From Picosynechococcus sp. PCC 7117 (GTDB lineage: Bacteria; Cyanobacteriota; Cyanobacteriia; Cyanobacteriales; MRBY01): 64,000 nucleotides of DNA. Every line of letters starts with the position of its first letter. Position 1 is the first letter of the stretch. The translations under genes were made by a program, and so were the position numbers. The notes under the pieces were generated by a model. The model searched no databases, was not told the DNA's origin, and worked only from the letters and a program-made list of their open reading frames with translations. Positions 1 through 8,940 of this stretch are shown piece after piece. The stretch lies in assembly GCF_001693275.1 (NCBI RefSeq), contig NZ_CP016477.1:1674001-1738000 (forward strand). The letters are read 5' to 3'.

Positions 1-524
1 CCCCCGAAGTCGAAACGGCTGCCCCAGAAGAAACATTAGAGCCAGCACCAACCGTTGTTCCGGAAGTTGATGAAGCGACGCCACCAGCAGAAACAGAAGC
101 GGCCCCTGCTCCAGAAGAAATCTTGCCAACCTTGGAAGAAGAGGTAGCACCAGAAGCAGAATCCAGCCCCTCGCCTGATCTCCCTGAGGCAATGCCAACC
201 GAAGAAGAACCCGCTGCGACCGTTGAGGAGTCAAACCCGAATCAATCTGAGTCAGTGCTAGAGGTTGAACAACCTGCTCCCGCGCCCGAAATTGAAGCAG
301 TCCCTCCAGATACTCCAGAGATTGAAACCCCACAATCAACCGCGCCCGAATCAACACTAGAACCAGAAACATCGTCTCCCCCAGCAACCGCTGAAAGTGC
401 TCCTGAGCCAGAGGTTGAGCCACGCCCCACTGTGCCAGAGTCGGATATTTCCCCAGAGACAGATCCCCTAGAACAGGGCACAGATGATCTAGAGTCTCCG
501 GAAATTCAGTTGTTCCCGGAGTAA
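1..524 (+). CDS. C-terminal part of a Pro/Glu/Ala-rich protein (5' end outside window)
   Basis: The frame is open from base 3 to the TAA at 522-524, so the first 173 readable residues are the tail of a longer protein. No start can be assigned here. The tail is almost entirely Pro, Glu, Ala, Thr and Ser in loose PE/APE/PEPE units, with no predicted fold and no membrane segment. Such acidic, proline-rich tails usually act as extended linkers or spacers in envelope-spanning or cell-surface proteins. The function cannot be named from this fragment. The next gene starts 38 bases downstream on the same strand, but a shared transcript is only possible, not shown. Confidence 0.7.
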   Translation, partial: PEVETAAPEETLEPAPTVVPEVDEATPPAETEAAPAPEEILPTLEEEVAPEAESSPSPDLPEAMPTEEEPAATVEESNPNQSESVLEVEQPAPAPEIEAVPPDTPEIETPQSTAPESTLEPETSSPPATAESAPEPEVEPRPTVPESDISPETDPLEQGTDDLESPEIQLFPE

Positions 525-561
525 CCTAGAGGCGATCTTGATCATCATTGATACTGAAACG

Positions 562-1425
562 ATGACGAAAAAAATTGCATTTCTCGGAATAGGGGTCATG
601 GGGGCACCGATGAGCCTCAACCTCCAGAAAAAAGGTTATCAAGTTACTGTGTGGAACCGTTCCGCTGCCAGTCCCCACTTAGCTAGGGTCGTCACAGCGG
701 GTTTGTCCGTTACACCGGCGATCGCCACTGCGGTACAGGATGCAGATTACATTTTTAGTTGTGTGAGCGATGTCCCCGACGTTAAAGCAGTTCTCTTAGG
801 AGAAGAAGGGGTAATCCACGACGCAAAACCCAATGCCCTAATTATTGATTTCAGCACCATTGGAAAACCGGCGGCCCAAGAAATTACCGAAACACTCAAA
901 ACAAAAAATCTCCGGTTCCTCGATGCCCCCATCAGTGGCGGGGATGTTGGCGCAGAAAATGGCACCTTGACGATTATGGTCGGAGGCGATCGCCCGGATT
1001 TTGACGACGCCAAACCTTACCTCGAAGCCATGGGAAAAAATATTTATTACTGTGGAGATACAGGCAGTGGTCAAGCCGTGAAAATGTGCAACCAAGTCCT
1101 CTGTGCAATCCACATGGTGGCCCTCTGTGAAGCGATTCAGTTGGCTCAATCCCAAGGCCTTGACCCAGATTTAATGATCGAAGTTTGTCAGACTGGGGCG
1201 GCTGGTTCCTGGGCGATCGCCAACCTCGGTCACAAAATTACCGCCAGGGATTTTCGACCGGGCTTTATGATCAAGCACATCATCAAAGACCTCCGCCTAG
1301 TCAATGAAAGTCTCTCAGACTTGGAATTACCCGGTTTAACCTTAGCAACCCAAAAATTTAAAAACACCGCCCAGTTAGCTGATGCCCTCGAACAAGGCAC
1401 CCAAGCCATGTTCCGCTCGTATTGA
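562..1425 (+). CDS. NAD(P)-dependent beta-hydroxyacid dehydrogenase (3-hydroxyisobutyrate dehydrogenase / GLYR family)
   Basis: This 287-residue protein has the N-terminal Rossmann motif GIGVMG at residues 9-14. The family's substrate-loop signature DAPISGG lies near residue 120, and GQAVKMCNQ near 170 holds the expected catalytic Lys. Its length is normal for the family. Members reduce or oxidise small beta-hydroxyacids (3-hydroxyisobutyrate, tartronate semialdehyde, glyoxylate/succinic semialdehyde); which one is not decidable by eye. The frame also has a TTG at 538, but the ATG at 562 starts directly before the Rossmann strand and is preferred. A hairpin terminator follows at about 1450. 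Confidence 0.88.
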   Translation: MTKKIAFLGIGVMGAPMSLNLQKKGYQVTVWNRSAASPHLARVVTAGLSVTPAIATAVQDADYIFSCVSDVPDVKAVLLGEEGVIHDAKPNALIIDFSTIGKPAAQEITETLKTKNLRFLDAPISGGDVGAENGTLTIMVGGDRPDFDDAKPYLEAMGKNIYYCGDTGSGQAVKMCNQVLCAIHMVALCEAIQLAQSQGLDPDLMIEVCQTGAAGSWAIANLGHKITARDFRPGFMIKHIIKDLRLVNESLSDLELPGLTLATQKFKNTAQLADALEQGTQAMFRSY

Positions 1426-1449
1426 TTCTTCTAAGACTTTCCCAAAAGC

Positions 1450-1484
1450 AAAAAACTCCTACCCTAGGGGCAGGAGTTTTTATT
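1450..1484. terminator. Bidirectional rho-independent terminator between the dehydrogenase gene and psbC
   Basis: AACTCCTACCC and GGGGCAGGAGTT form a strong stem with a very short loop. It is flanked by an A-run on the left and a T-run on the right, so it can stop both the rightward dehydrogenase transcript and the leftward psbDC transcript. Confidence 0.8.
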
Positions 1485-1523
1485 CATGAAACTCAGTAAC
1501 TAAACTGACGCCTCAACAGATTC

Positions 1524-2906
1524 TTAGTCGAGTTCGTTCATGTTCAGTACAGGCTCAGTCTCACGGTCAATCCCTTTCTCGAAACCAGCCTCAGCCGCCC
1601 GTGCACGACCAGCATGCCACAGGTGACCAACGAGGAAGAAGAAGGAAAGAACAAAGTGAGAACCAGCCAACCACTGACGGAGGTTCACAAAGTTGAAGGA
1701 GTTAGGCTCCGTAATAATCCCACCAACAGAGTTAATGGAAGCATTAGGGGCGTGGGTCATGTATTCAGCCGCACGACGAAGCTGCCAAGGCTGAATGTCA
1801 TTGCGGATTTTATCGAGGTCAAGACCATTGGGGCCACGGAGGGGCTCCAGCCAAGGACCACGGAAATCCCAGAAGCGCATGGTTTCACCACCGAGAATGA
1901 TTTCACCGGTAGGAGAACGCATCAGGTACTTACCAAGACCAGTGGGACCTTGGGCAGAACCAACGTTCGCACCCATAGATTGGTCACGGGCCAAGAAAAT
2001 CAAAGCCTGGGACTGGGACGCTTCAGCGTTAGTCGGGCCATAAAATTCACTGGGGTAAGCAGTGTTGTTAAACCATACAAAGCAAGTCGCGATGAAGGCC
2101 ATCAAAGACAGCGCACCGAGACTGTAGGAAAGATAAGCTTCACCAGACCAAACGAGCGCACGACGGGCCCAACCGAAAGGTTTAGTGAGGATGTGCCAGA
2201 TACCACCAAAGATACAAATCAGACCCACATAGATGTGGCCACCGATAATATCTTCCATGTTGTTGACACCGATCATCCAGCCTTCGCCACCGAAGGGTGC
2301 TTTGAACAGATAACCAAAGATTACTGCCGGGTTCAAAGTTGGATTACTGATGATACGTACGTCGCCACCACCAGGGGCCCAGGTGTCGTATACACCACCA
2401 AAGAACATCGCTTTAAAGACAAGTAGCAACGCACCACAACCCAGGAGGATGAGGTGATAACCAATGATGTTGGTCATTTGGTTCTTGTCTTTCCAGTCAT
2501 AACCAAAGAAGCTGGAATATTCTTCGAGGGTTTCAGGGCCACGGACAGCATGGTAGATACCACCCAGACCGAGAACCGCAGAAGAGATCAGGTGTAATAC
2601 ACCAACGACAAAGTAGGGGAAAGTATCAATAACTTCACCACCAGGGCCGACACCCCAACCAAGGGTTGCGAGGTGAGGCATCAGGATGAAACCCTGCTCG
2701 TGCATGGGCTTCTCTGCGACAAAGTGAGCGACTTCAAACAAAGTCATCGCACCAGTCCAGAATACGATAAGGCCAGCATGGGCAACGTGGGCACCCAAGA
2801 GCTTACCGGAGAGATTGATCAGGCGGGCATTACCAGCCCACCACGCAAAGCCGGTCGATTCGATATCACGACCACCGGAAATGGGCGCATTAGAGAGCGT
2901 TACCAC
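1524..2906 (-). CDS. psbC: Photosystem II chlorophyll-binding protein CP43
   Basis: CP43 is an inner antenna of photosystem II in the thylakoid membrane. It passes excitation to the reaction centre, and its lumenal loop helps ligate the Mn cluster. The 460-residue product begins [14 protein letters not shown] and has the family's His-rich membrane helices and the large lumenal loop with [13 protein letters not shown] chose the GTG at 2906 because a strong Shine-Dalgarno (GAGGAGG) lies just upstream and VTLSN is the conserved start. A longer frame starting at 2972 would run far into psbD. The gene overlaps the end of psbD by 17 nt, the usual arrangement for translationally coupled psbD-psbC. 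Confidence 0.97.
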   Translation of the reverse strand: MVTLSNAPISGGRDIESTGFAWWAGNARLINLSGKLLGAHVAHAGLIVFWTGAMTLFEVAHFVAEKPMHEQGFILMPHLATLGWGVGPGGEVIDTFPYFVVGVLHLISSAVLGLGGIYHAVRGPETLEEYSSFFGYDWKDKNQMTNIIGYHLILLGCGALLLVFKAMFFGGVYDTWAPGGGDVRIISNPTLNPAVIFGYLFKAPFGGEGWMIGVNNMEDIIGGHIYVGLICIFGGIWHILTKPFGWARRALVWSGEAYLSYSLGALSLMAFIATCFVWFNNTAYPSEFYGPTNAEASQSQALIFLARDQSMGANVGSAQGPTGLGKYLMRSPTGEIILGGETMRFWDFRGPWLEPLRGPNGLDLDKIRNDIQPWQLRRAAEYMTHAPNASINSVGGIITEPNSFNFVNLRQWLAGSHFVLSFFFLVGHLWHAGRARAAEAGFEKGIDRETEPVLNMNELD

Positions 2907-3948
2907 GGGGTAATACCTCCTCAGGGAATACAAATTGTTCGTGAATTTGGTCTTGCGGTGCCATCCATGCACGCATACCTTCGTTCAACAGAATGTTCTT
3001 CGTGTAGAACGTTTCAAATTCGGGGTCTTCCGCCGCGCGGATTTCCTGGGATACAAAGTCATAGGCCCGTAGGTTCAATGCTAAACCCACAATCCCCACA
3101 GAACTCATCCATAGCCCAGTCACCGGCACAAACAGCATGAAGAAGTGCAACCAACGCTTGTTGGAAAACGCAATCCCGAAAATCTGAGACCAGAAACGGT
3201 TGGCGGTCACCATCGAGTAGGTTTCTTCTGCCTGGGTCGGCTCAAACGCTCGGAAGGTATTTGCTTGGTCACTGTCTTCAAACAGGGTGTTCTCTACCGT
3301 TGCCCCGTGGATCGCACAGAGCAGCGCACCACCGAGAATCCCTGCAACCCCCATCATGTGGAAGGGGTTGAGCGTCCAGTTGTGGAAACCTTGTAAGAAC
3401 AGAATGAAACGGAAGATACCAGCGACACCAAAGCTGGGGGCAAAGAACCAGCTAGACTGACCCAAGGGGTACATCAGGAATACACTGACGAATACCGCGA
3501 TGGGGCCAGAGAAGGCGATCGCATTGTAGGGGCGGATACCCACCAGACGGGCAATTTCAAACTGACGCAGCATGAAACCGATCAGACCAAAAGCACCGTG
3601 GAGGGCAACAAAGCTCCAGAGTCCACCGAGTTGGCACCAACGGGCAAAGTTCCAGTTGGCTTCGGGGCCCCAGAGGAAAAGGAGGGAGTGACCGAGGCTG
3701 TCAGCAGGGCTGGATACAGCAACAGTCAGGAAGTTACACCCTTCGAGATAAGAAGATGCTAATCCGTGGGTGTACCAAGAAGTAACGAAGGTGGTACCAG
3801 TCAACCAGCCACCGAGAGCCATGAAGGCGCAGGGGAACAGGAGGATACCGGACCAACCGACGAAGACAAATCGATCTCGCTTCAACCAGTCATCGAGGAC
3901 ATCAAACCAGCCTCGTTCCTGGGGCGCGCGTCCGACTGCAATAGTCAT
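2890..3948 (-). CDS. psbD: Photosystem II D2 reaction-centre protein
   Basis: This 352-residue protein is D2, which pairs with D1 to bind P680, pheophytin, QA and the non-haem iron in the thylakoid membrane. It begins [16 protein letters not shown] and ends [10 protein letters not shown], both diagnostic of D2. The five-helix pattern and full family length are intact. The ATG at 3948 follows AGAGGA by a suitable distance. psbC overlaps its last 17 nt and is co-transcribed. The upstream 314 bases form a long leader/promoter region separating it from cobU on the same strand. Confidence 0.98.
   Translation of the reverse strand: MTIAVGRAPQERGWFDVLDDWLKRDRFVFVGWSGILLFPCAFMALGGWLTGTTFVTSWYTHGLASSYLEGCNFLTVAVSSPADSLGHSLLFLWGPEANWNFARWCQLGGLWSFVALHGAFGLIGFMLRQFEIARLVGIRPYNAIAFSGPIAVFVSVFLMYPLGQSSWFFAPSFGVAGIFRFILFLQGFHNWTLNPFHMMGVAGILGGALLCAIHGATVENTLFEDSDQANTFRAFEPTQAEETYSMVTANRFWSQIFGIAFSNKRWLHFFMLFVPVTGLWMSSVGIVGLALNLRAYDFVSQEIRAAEDPEFETFYTKNILLNEGMRAWMAPQDQIHEQFVFPEEVLPRGNAL
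2907..2926 (-). promoter_or_regulatory. Internal ribosome binding site of psbC within psbD
   Basis: On the reverse strand GAGGAGG lies 9-10 bases before the psbC GTG at 2906, inside the psbD coding sequence. It decides the GTG start over the upstream ATG of the same frame. Confidence 0.8.
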
Positions 3949-4262
3949 AGTTTTTAATTCCTCTTGTCTATATGAATGAACAAGGGTTGGATATTAAATG
4001 GCTTACGCTAGTTTCCTTGTTATGGATTCTCCCTGTCAAATGAGCAAAAGCCAATAGGTATAAATCCTATGGTCAGGGGAGTTTCCGAGAATCATGTAAG
4101 CGGGTCAACCTTATGAAATATAGGCTATTTCAGATGGTTAACGTTTCTTAAAATAACACATACTCCATAGGCATATAGCCTTCTGAAGGATTTCATAACC
4201 TGAGTGTAAACACTTTTCTTAATATCTAGCAGAGTTTTTGTTACAAAAAGATACAATCAACC
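3949..4262 (-). promoter_or_regulatory. psbD upstream region / leader
   Basis: This 314-base AT-rich gap separates the cobU stop from the psbD start, both on the reverse strand. It must contain the psbDC promoter and leader, but I could not pick one convincing -35/-10 pair. An HLR1-like repeat lies at its distal end (4240-4257). No open frame of note was seen. Confidence 0.5.
4240..4257 (+). promoter_or_regulatory. HLR1-like (RpaB) direct repeat upstream of psbD
   Basis: GTTACAAA and GATACAAT are separated by two bases. This fits the HLR1 consensus (G/T)TTACA(T/A)(T/A)-N2-repeat with one mismatch. RpaB binds HLR1 in high-light-responsive photosystem genes. The site is about 290 bases from the psbD ATG, so its role depends on a distal start site; this is inference. 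Confidence 0.35.
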
Positions 4263-4820
4263 TCAGCTGAGGGGCATTTTTACCGGAGGCAAGGGATGTC
4301 CTAGGGTTTTGATATCCAAGGCATGGCCACCCACCAATAAATAGACTTGATCGGAAACGAGGCCCACTTCGCGGATCAAACGGCCCAGGCGATCGCGAAA
4401 TAAGCGTCCTAATGGGTAAGTGGGGACGAGGCCCCAACCCGTTTCTTCGGCGACGAGAATTAGCATCCGTGGGGAACTTTTAATCGCCTCCAAAAATGCT
4501 GTGGTGAGCTGTTGCCAAGGAGCAGGCTCTGTTTCTAAATGATTGGCCACCCACAGACCGAGGGAATCTACAAGGACGCAGTGGTCTTCGGGGATACGTC
4601 GCATCGCTTCGGTTAGATGGACTGACTCACCCATAAATCCCCAATTTTTCGGGCGGCGATCGCGGTGGTGTTGGATGCGGGCCATCCATTCGGGATCGTC
4701 AGGATTTTCAGTGGCCGTCGCAATGTAGGTGATGGGGCGTTGGGACTGGAGTGCAAGGTGTTCGGCCCATTCACTTTTGCCGGAGCGGACAGCGCCCGTA
4801 ACGAGGATGGTTTGGCCCAT
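4263..4820 (-). CDS. cobU: Adenosylcobinamide kinase / adenosylcobinamide-phosphate guanylyltransferase
   Basis: CobU phosphorylates adenosylcobinamide and then attaches GMP from GTP, late steps of (pseudo)cobalamin nucleotide-loop assembly. The 185-residue product has the P-loop GAVRSGKS at 9-16, and the HHRDRRP segment at 51-57 supplies the guanylylated His. 'VLVDSLGLWV' and 'LILVAEETGWG' are also family features. The ATG at 4820 sits right before the first strand; an in-frame GTG at 4835 is an alternative. It lies 36 bases downstream of lgt on the same strand. Confidence 0.93.
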   Translation of the reverse strand: MGQTILVTGAVRSGKSEWAEHLALQSQRPITYIATATENPDDPEWMARIQHHRDRRPKNWGFMGESVHLTEAMRRIPEDHCVLVDSLGLWVANHLETEPAPWQQLTTAFLEAIKSSPRMLILVAEETGWGLVPTYPLGRLFRDRLGRLIREVGLVSDQVYLLVGGHALDIKTLGHPLPPVKMPLS

Positions 4821-4856
4821 GGATAATGTTGTCACTAGAGGAGCAATGGTAACGGT

Positions 4857-5732
4857 TTAAGTCTCGGAATTGTCTGGGATAGCTTCTGCCTCTCGCAATT
4901 CCCTCGGCGATCGCACATCGGGTAAGCGTCGTTTCAGAACATATAACCAGACTAATCCCAAAATACCGAGGGCCATTCCTGTCAAACTGACCAATTGGGC
5001 GACGCGAATCCCACCAAGCATCAAACTGTCAGTGCGCAAGCCTTCGATCCAGACGCGGCCAGCACTGTAGGCGATCCAGTAGGTCAGGAAAATTGTGCCT
5101 GTTTTGAGGCGATCGCCATGGCGCAAACCCCAGAAAAACAAGTAGAGGAGTAACGCAAAAACCCCAAGATTCCAGACAGATTCATAGAGGAAAGTCGGGT
5201 GAAAATATTCATATTCCACAAGGTTTAAAGGGCGATTTTGGAGGGGAATATAAAGCTTCCAAGGCAAATCGGTTGGTGCCCCAAAGGCTTCCGAATTGAA
5301 AAAATTTCCCCAGCGACCAATGGCTTGCCCCAAAATCAGAGCAGGCGCAATCAAATCCCCCAGTTGCCAAAAAGAAAGGCGATTCAAGCGACAAAAAATT
5401 AAGGCCGCAATCACACCGCCAAGGATCGCTCCGTGGATCGCAATGCCCCCTTGCCAGATTGCAATAATATCCTGGGGGCGATCGGCGTAGCTGCGCCATT
5501 GAAATAGCACATAATACAGTCGCGCGCAGGGAATCGCCCCAATAATTCCCCAAATGACGTAATCGGTTAGCAACTCCGGTTTAACCCCCCGTCGCTTTGC
5601 CAAAAATTGAGAGAGATTCACACCGATCAACACGGCGATCGCGATTAAAAGACCATACCAACGGATTGCAAAATTACCCACCTCAAACAAAATGGGGCCA
5701 GGGGATTGGAACTGCCAAGCGAAAATCATCAT
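4857..5732 (-). CDS. lgt: Prolipoprotein diacylglyceryl transferase
   Basis: Lgt moves diacylglycerol from phosphatidylglycerol to the lipobox Cys of prelipoproteins at the plasma membrane. The 291-residue sequence has about seven hydrophobic helices. The family signature [13 protein letters not shown] lies near residue 145, with a following PW, and '[10 protein letters not shown]' comes further on. The start overlaps the queF stop by 4 nt (ATGA), which suggests translational coupling. Clients encoded in this window include the CyanoQ lipoprotein, the RND adaptor and the 18593 lipoprotein. Confidence 0.96.
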   Translation of the reverse strand: MMIFAWQFQSPGPILFEVGNFAIRWYGLLIAIAVLIGVNLSQFLAKRRGVKPELLTDYVIWGIIGAIPCARLYYVLFQWRSYADRPQDIIAIWQGGIAIHGAILGGVIAALIFCRLNRLSFWQLGDLIAPALILGQAIGRWGNFFNSEAFGAPTDLPWKLYIPLQNRPLNLVEYEYFHPTFLYESVWNLGVFALLLYLFFWGLRHGDRLKTGTIFLTYWIAYSAGRVWIEGLRTDSLMLGGIRVAQLVSLTGMALGILGLVWLYVLKRRLPDVRSPRELREAEAIPDNSET

Positions 5733-6130
5733 GCTTGTTCTTTGGTGTGGGTGACTTCAATGACAGTATGCACATTACCACGGGGCTGGTAGTCTCCTTT
5801 GATCGTCATTTCGAGGGGATCACAGGCCGCGACCAGGTCATCGAGAATTTGATTAACTGCTTCTTCGTGGGAAATATAGCGATCGCGGTAACTGTTGATG
5901 TAGAGCTTGATCGCTTTTAACTCCACCACTTTCTGATCCGGTACATAGGTAATGTAAATCGTTGCAAAATCCGGATAGCCAGAAAAAGGACATTTACAAG
6001 TGTATTCTGGCAGGGTGATGTTAATGGTATAGCGACGTCCGGGACGGGGGTTCGGGAAAGTAATGAGTTCGCCATTTTCAATTTCCCGCTCACCGTACTT
6101 TAGGGTTTGCGCTTCTGTGGTCTGGCCCAT
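5729..6130 (-). CDS. queF: NADPH-dependent 7-cyano-7-deazaguanine reductase
   Basis: QueF reduces preQ0 to preQ1 in queuosine biosynthesis in the cytoplasm. The 133-residue length is the unimodular type. CPFSGYPD at 47-54 supplies the Cys that forms the thioimide and the proton-relay Asp. The later [14 protein letters not shown] matches the conserved EsKSlKLY substrate loop. The ATG start is unambiguous. The stop overlaps lgt by 4 nt. I looked for a preQ1 riboswitch in the roughly 150-base leader and saw none. Confidence 0.95.
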   Translation of the reverse strand: MGQTTEAQTLKYGEREIENGELITFPNPRPGRRYTINITLPEYTCKCPFSGYPDFATIYITYVPDQKVVELKAIKLYINSYRDRYISHEEAVNQILDDLVAACDPLEMTIKGDYQPRGNVHTVIEVTHTKEQA

Positions 6131-6225
6131 GGATAAAACCTTAATATTTTTTAAAGAAACCGTATTGTATTGTACAAATTTTTTGGAAGTCCTCGAAAAC
6201 CTTGAGATTTGTACTAGAGAGACAC

Positions 6226-6250
6226 AAAAAAATCCCCTTACGAGGATTTA
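6226..6250 (-). terminator. Terminator downstream of gatC
   Basis: Read on the reverse strand, AAATCC and GGGATTT pair across a short loop and are followed by a run of seven T. This separates the ycf3-gatC transcript from queF-lgt-cobU. Confidence 0.65.
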
Positions 6251-6279
6251 TAACAGCAAATTAAACTGAATAATTTTAC

Positions 6280-6573
6280 TTATTCACTTTCGCCGAGGAT
6301 CTTGGGGACTCGGAAATAATCATCTTCGCGATCCGGGGCATTATCGAGTAAAAGTTGGCGATCGCCAAAGGTTTTTTGCTCATCGGCACGGGTGATATTA
6401 CTCACGTCAATGGCTCTGGTGGTCGGCTCTACATTGTCCGTATCCAGTTCGCTGAGTTGTTCAACATAATCCAAAATCGCGCTGAGTTGGGAGGGTAGGC
6501 GCTGTTCCTCTTCCGATGTCAATTCCAACCGTGCCAGATGGGCAACCTTGCGAACCTGTTCAAGATCAATCAT
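6280..6573 (-). CDS. gatC: Glu-tRNA(Gln)/Asp-tRNA(Asn) amidotransferase subunit C
   Basis: This 97-residue small subunit of the GatCAB amidotransferase helps convert misacylated Glu-tRNA(Gln) to Gln-tRNA(Gln) in the cytoplasm. It begins MIDLEQVRKVAHLARLELTSEE and has the conserved LDYVEQLSELDTDNVEPT segment, typical of GatC. Its length is normal. It follows ycf3 with a 53-base gap on the same strand. GatA and GatB are not in this window. Confidence 0.95.
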   Translation of the reverse strand: MIDLEQVRKVAHLARLELTSEEEQRLPSQLSAILDYVEQLSELDTDNVEPTTRAIDVSNITRADEQKTFGDRQLLLDNAPDREDDYFRVPKILGESE

Positions 6574-6626
6574 GTTTAAATTCTCAATGTAAATGCTTTC
6601 TTTAAAGTTCTAAATATCGAGCTAGC

Positions 6627-7148
6627 TTAGAAAAAGACGTCCATTTCCGAGCGGCCGGTGGTTTTCAGCCAGTTTTGCGCTTCGATGTAGTTGTTCGGCG
6701 CGATGCGGATCGCCTGCTTCCAATATTCTGCGGCCTTATCAAAGAGCGCTTCTGATTCGTCTTCATTGCCAGATTGCTTTGCTTTTTCGCCTTGGTAGTG
6801 ATAGACCACCGCAATATTATTTAGGGCCTGGGGCATCCGGGGATTGAGATCAATGGCTTCATGGTAGAGTTCTAGGGCTTTGTTGTGATCGCCGTTACTG
6901 GCATAGATCAGGCCCATATTGTAGAGGATATAGCTACGATCATTGGGGTCATCTTCAAGTCTCAGGGCTTCTTCGTAGTTTTCGAGGGCTTCGGAATATT
7001 CCCCATCGGCTTGGGCCGACATCCCATCGCGATAATAGGCAAAGGCTTCTTTGGAACGGTTATTGGTGGGCAGAATTTTGAGGATGATATCGGCCATCAC
7101 CGTAAAGCTTTTGTCGATGAAATTATCGTTGCGCTGTGTTCTGGGCAT
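6627..7148 (-). CDS. ycf3: Photosystem I assembly protein Ycf3
   Basis: Ycf3 is a peripheral thylakoid TPR protein needed to assemble the PsaA/PsaB core of photosystem I. The 173-residue product begins [20 protein letters not shown]. It has three TPR units at roughly 35-68, 72-105 and 115-150, including the diagnostic [16 protein letters not shown] and [15 protein letters not shown]. Length and both termini match the family. gatC follows on the same strand. Confidence 0.96.
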   Translation of the reverse strand: MPRTQRNDNFIDKSFTVMADIILKILPTNNRSKEAFAYYRDGMSAQADGEYSEALENYEEALRLEDDPNDRSYILYNMGLIYASNGDHNKALELYHEAIDLNPRMPQALNNIAVVYHYQGEKAKQSGNEDESEALFDKAAEYWKQAIRIAPNNYIEAQNWLKTTGRSEMDVFF

Positions 7149-7216
7149 AATGGTTACGTTGCGAGGGATGCTCTATTTACTTTACCTTGATTTGTTTGTG
7201 ATTTTAGCGGATTGCG

Positions 7217-8197
7217 ATGGCGGTGTATTTTTTCTGGGGAGAGGATGATTTTGCGATCGCCCAAGCGGTGGATCAGATTAAGCAATCGGTTTTAGATCCA
7301 GCTTGGCTATCGTTTAATTTTCAGACCTACGATGGCAGTAAAGAGGAAAGTATTATTGATGCGCTGAATGAGGTAATGACGCCGCCCTTTGGCATGGGAG
7401 GACGGTTAATTTGGCTAAATGAAGCGACCCTGTGCCAATCTTGCTCGGATAGTCTTTTGCAGGAATTGCACCGGACATTACCCGTGGTTCCGGATAGTTC
7501 ACACCTGTTAATTACGAGCCGTAAAAAACCAGATAAGCGGCTAAAATCGACAAAATTTATCCAGGAACACGCGAAAGTACGGGAATTTTCGCCGATTCCC
7601 CCGTGGCAGACGGAAGCCCTTGCGGATCGGGTCAGAAGTACGGCGCGGGAATTGGGGGTGAATTTAGATCGACCAGCAACGGAATTACTGGGTGAGGCGG
7701 TGGGCAATGATACGCGACGGCTCTGGAATGAGTTAGAAAAGCTCAGAATTTATCAGGGGAGCCGGACACAACCGTTAACACAAGTAGAAATTCAGCAACT
7801 GGTGGCAGCAACGAACCAAAATAGTTTGCAACTCTGTGAGGCGATCCGGGAAGGCAATGGTGGTTTAGCGATTCAATTGGTGGGGGAACTGTTGGCGCAA
7901 AATGAGCCTGCCCTGCGGATTGTGGCGACGTTGATCGGTCAATTCCGGATGTGGACAATTATTAAGGTAATGATCGAGGCTGGGGAACGGGACGATCAGG
8001 CGATCGCCAAACTGGCCGATCTCAAGAATCCCAAACGATTATATTTTCTGAAAAAAGAAATTTCCCGGTTGCGGGGCCAGCAACTGCTAAAAACCCTACC
8101 GATTTTGCTCGAACTCGAAGCCGGACTGAAACAAGGGGCGATCGCCGAGGAAATTCTCCCGACTAAAATTCTCGAACTCTGTCAGCATTTCCGCTAA
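7217..8197 (+). CDS. holA: DNA polymerase III delta subunit
   Basis: HolA is the clamp-loader wrench that opens the beta sliding clamp during replication. The 326-residue protein starts MAVYFFWGEDDFAIAQAVDQI, where a degenerate P-loop-like N-terminus is typical. It continues with HLLITSRKKPDKRLKSTKF, NDTRRLWNELEKL and the C-terminal collar helices near PTKILELCQHF. Its length fits. It is divergent from ycf3 with a 68-base gap. Confidence 0.92.
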   Translation: MAVYFFWGEDDFAIAQAVDQIKQSVLDPAWLSFNFQTYDGSKEESIIDALNEVMTPPFGMGGRLIWLNEATLCQSCSDSLLQELHRTLPVVPDSSHLLITSRKKPDKRLKSTKFIQEHAKVREFSPIPPWQTEALADRVRSTARELGVNLDRPATELLGEAVGNDTRRLWNELEKLRIYQGSRTQPLTQVEIQQLVAATNQNSLQLCEAIREGNGGLAIQLVGELLAQNEPALRIVATLIGQFRMWTIIKVMIEAGERDDQAIAKLADLKNPKRLYFLKKEISRLRGQQLLKTLPILLELEAGLKQGAIAEEILPTKILELCQHFR

Positions 8198-8317
8198 ACC
8201 CTTGCAACCATGGCAGAAAAAAGTTGCCCCCTGGAACTTCCCTCCCTAAAACCTATTCTTTAATATTAAATACGTTTAAAATTTGCCATCGCTGATTTTT
8301 ATTCCCCATCGGTCATT

Positions 8318-8803
8318 ATGCTTTTACCCCGTCGCTTCCAAGATTATTTGCTGGGCAGTTGCCTTACCCTCAGCGCCCTGGGCTTGGGGCTAGCGCCCCA
8401 ATTAACCCTCAAACCGGAAATTCTTGGCTGGCAAAATCAGGCGATCGCCCAACAACCGAGCACCGCAGACATTAATCGCTATGCCGAAGCCTATCTGGCG
8501 ATCTACGGCAACAACAGCATGGATAATCTCTTGTTGGATGTCGAAAATCTCATTGGCCGCAAACCGGACTGGGAAATTCGCTGTGATCAGCCCCAGAGTA
8601 TTAACCGTCTCAATAACCGTGCCGCCATTGGGAAAGTGCGTAACTACTGCAACAATGTCTTGCCCAACCTCATCGACGACATTATGCCCCGCAGCACCTT
8701 TAATCGCATTAGTAATCAGCTGCCCAATAATCCGACTCTCCAGGAACAAATTCAGGATGCCATGTTCGATATCCTCAAACAAAAACAGGGTGGCGGCCGT
8801 TAA
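8318..8803 (+). CDS. Exported hypothetical protein
   Basis: A hydrophobic N-terminal stretch (about residues 10-28) followed by AIAQQ near residue 43 looks like a Sec signal peptide. The mature part of about 118 residues has two Cys (in EIRCDQP and NYCNN) that could form a disulfide in the periplasm. I do not recognise the family; related short secreted proteins appear common in cyanobacteria. A terminator follows at 8838, so the gene is probably monocistronic. Confidence 0.7.
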   Translation: MLLPRRFQDYLLGSCLTLSALGLGLAPQLTLKPEILGWQNQAIAQQPSTADINRYAEAYLAIYGNNSMDNLLLDVENLIGRKPDWEIRCDQPQSINRLNNRAAIGKVRNYCNNVLPNLIDDIMPRSTFNRISNQLPNNPTLQEQIQDAMFDILKQKQGGGR

Positions 8804-8837
8804 CTAACTCGCCCGCATATATCGAATACAATTCCTT

Positions 8838-8866
8838 TCCCCCAGCACCATGGGGGATTTTTTTTG
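8838..8866 (+). terminator. Rho-independent terminator
   Basis: CCCCCA and TGGGGG form a stem around a short loop, followed by eight T. It closes the 8318-8803 transcript. Confidence 0.8.
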
Positions 8867-8940
8867 CTCACAGATATACCCAAAAAAGGCGATCGCCAAG
8901 GAAAGCGATCGCCTGAAAAACTGAGTTAAAAACTAACCAT

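Noticed and set aside
1614-2426. Long forward frame of 270 codons opposite psbC
   Set aside because: It is the shadow of psbC on the other strand; no family motifs or start site.
6131-6225. PreQ1 riboswitch before queF
   Set aside because: I looked for the small H-type pseudoknot and a C-rich/A-rich pair near the ribosome site and did not find it.
8880-8915. Two HIP1 copies forming an inverted repeat after the M48 protease
   Set aside because: HIP1 is palindromic, so pairs of copies always look like inverted repeats; no T-run follows on either strand in a useful position.
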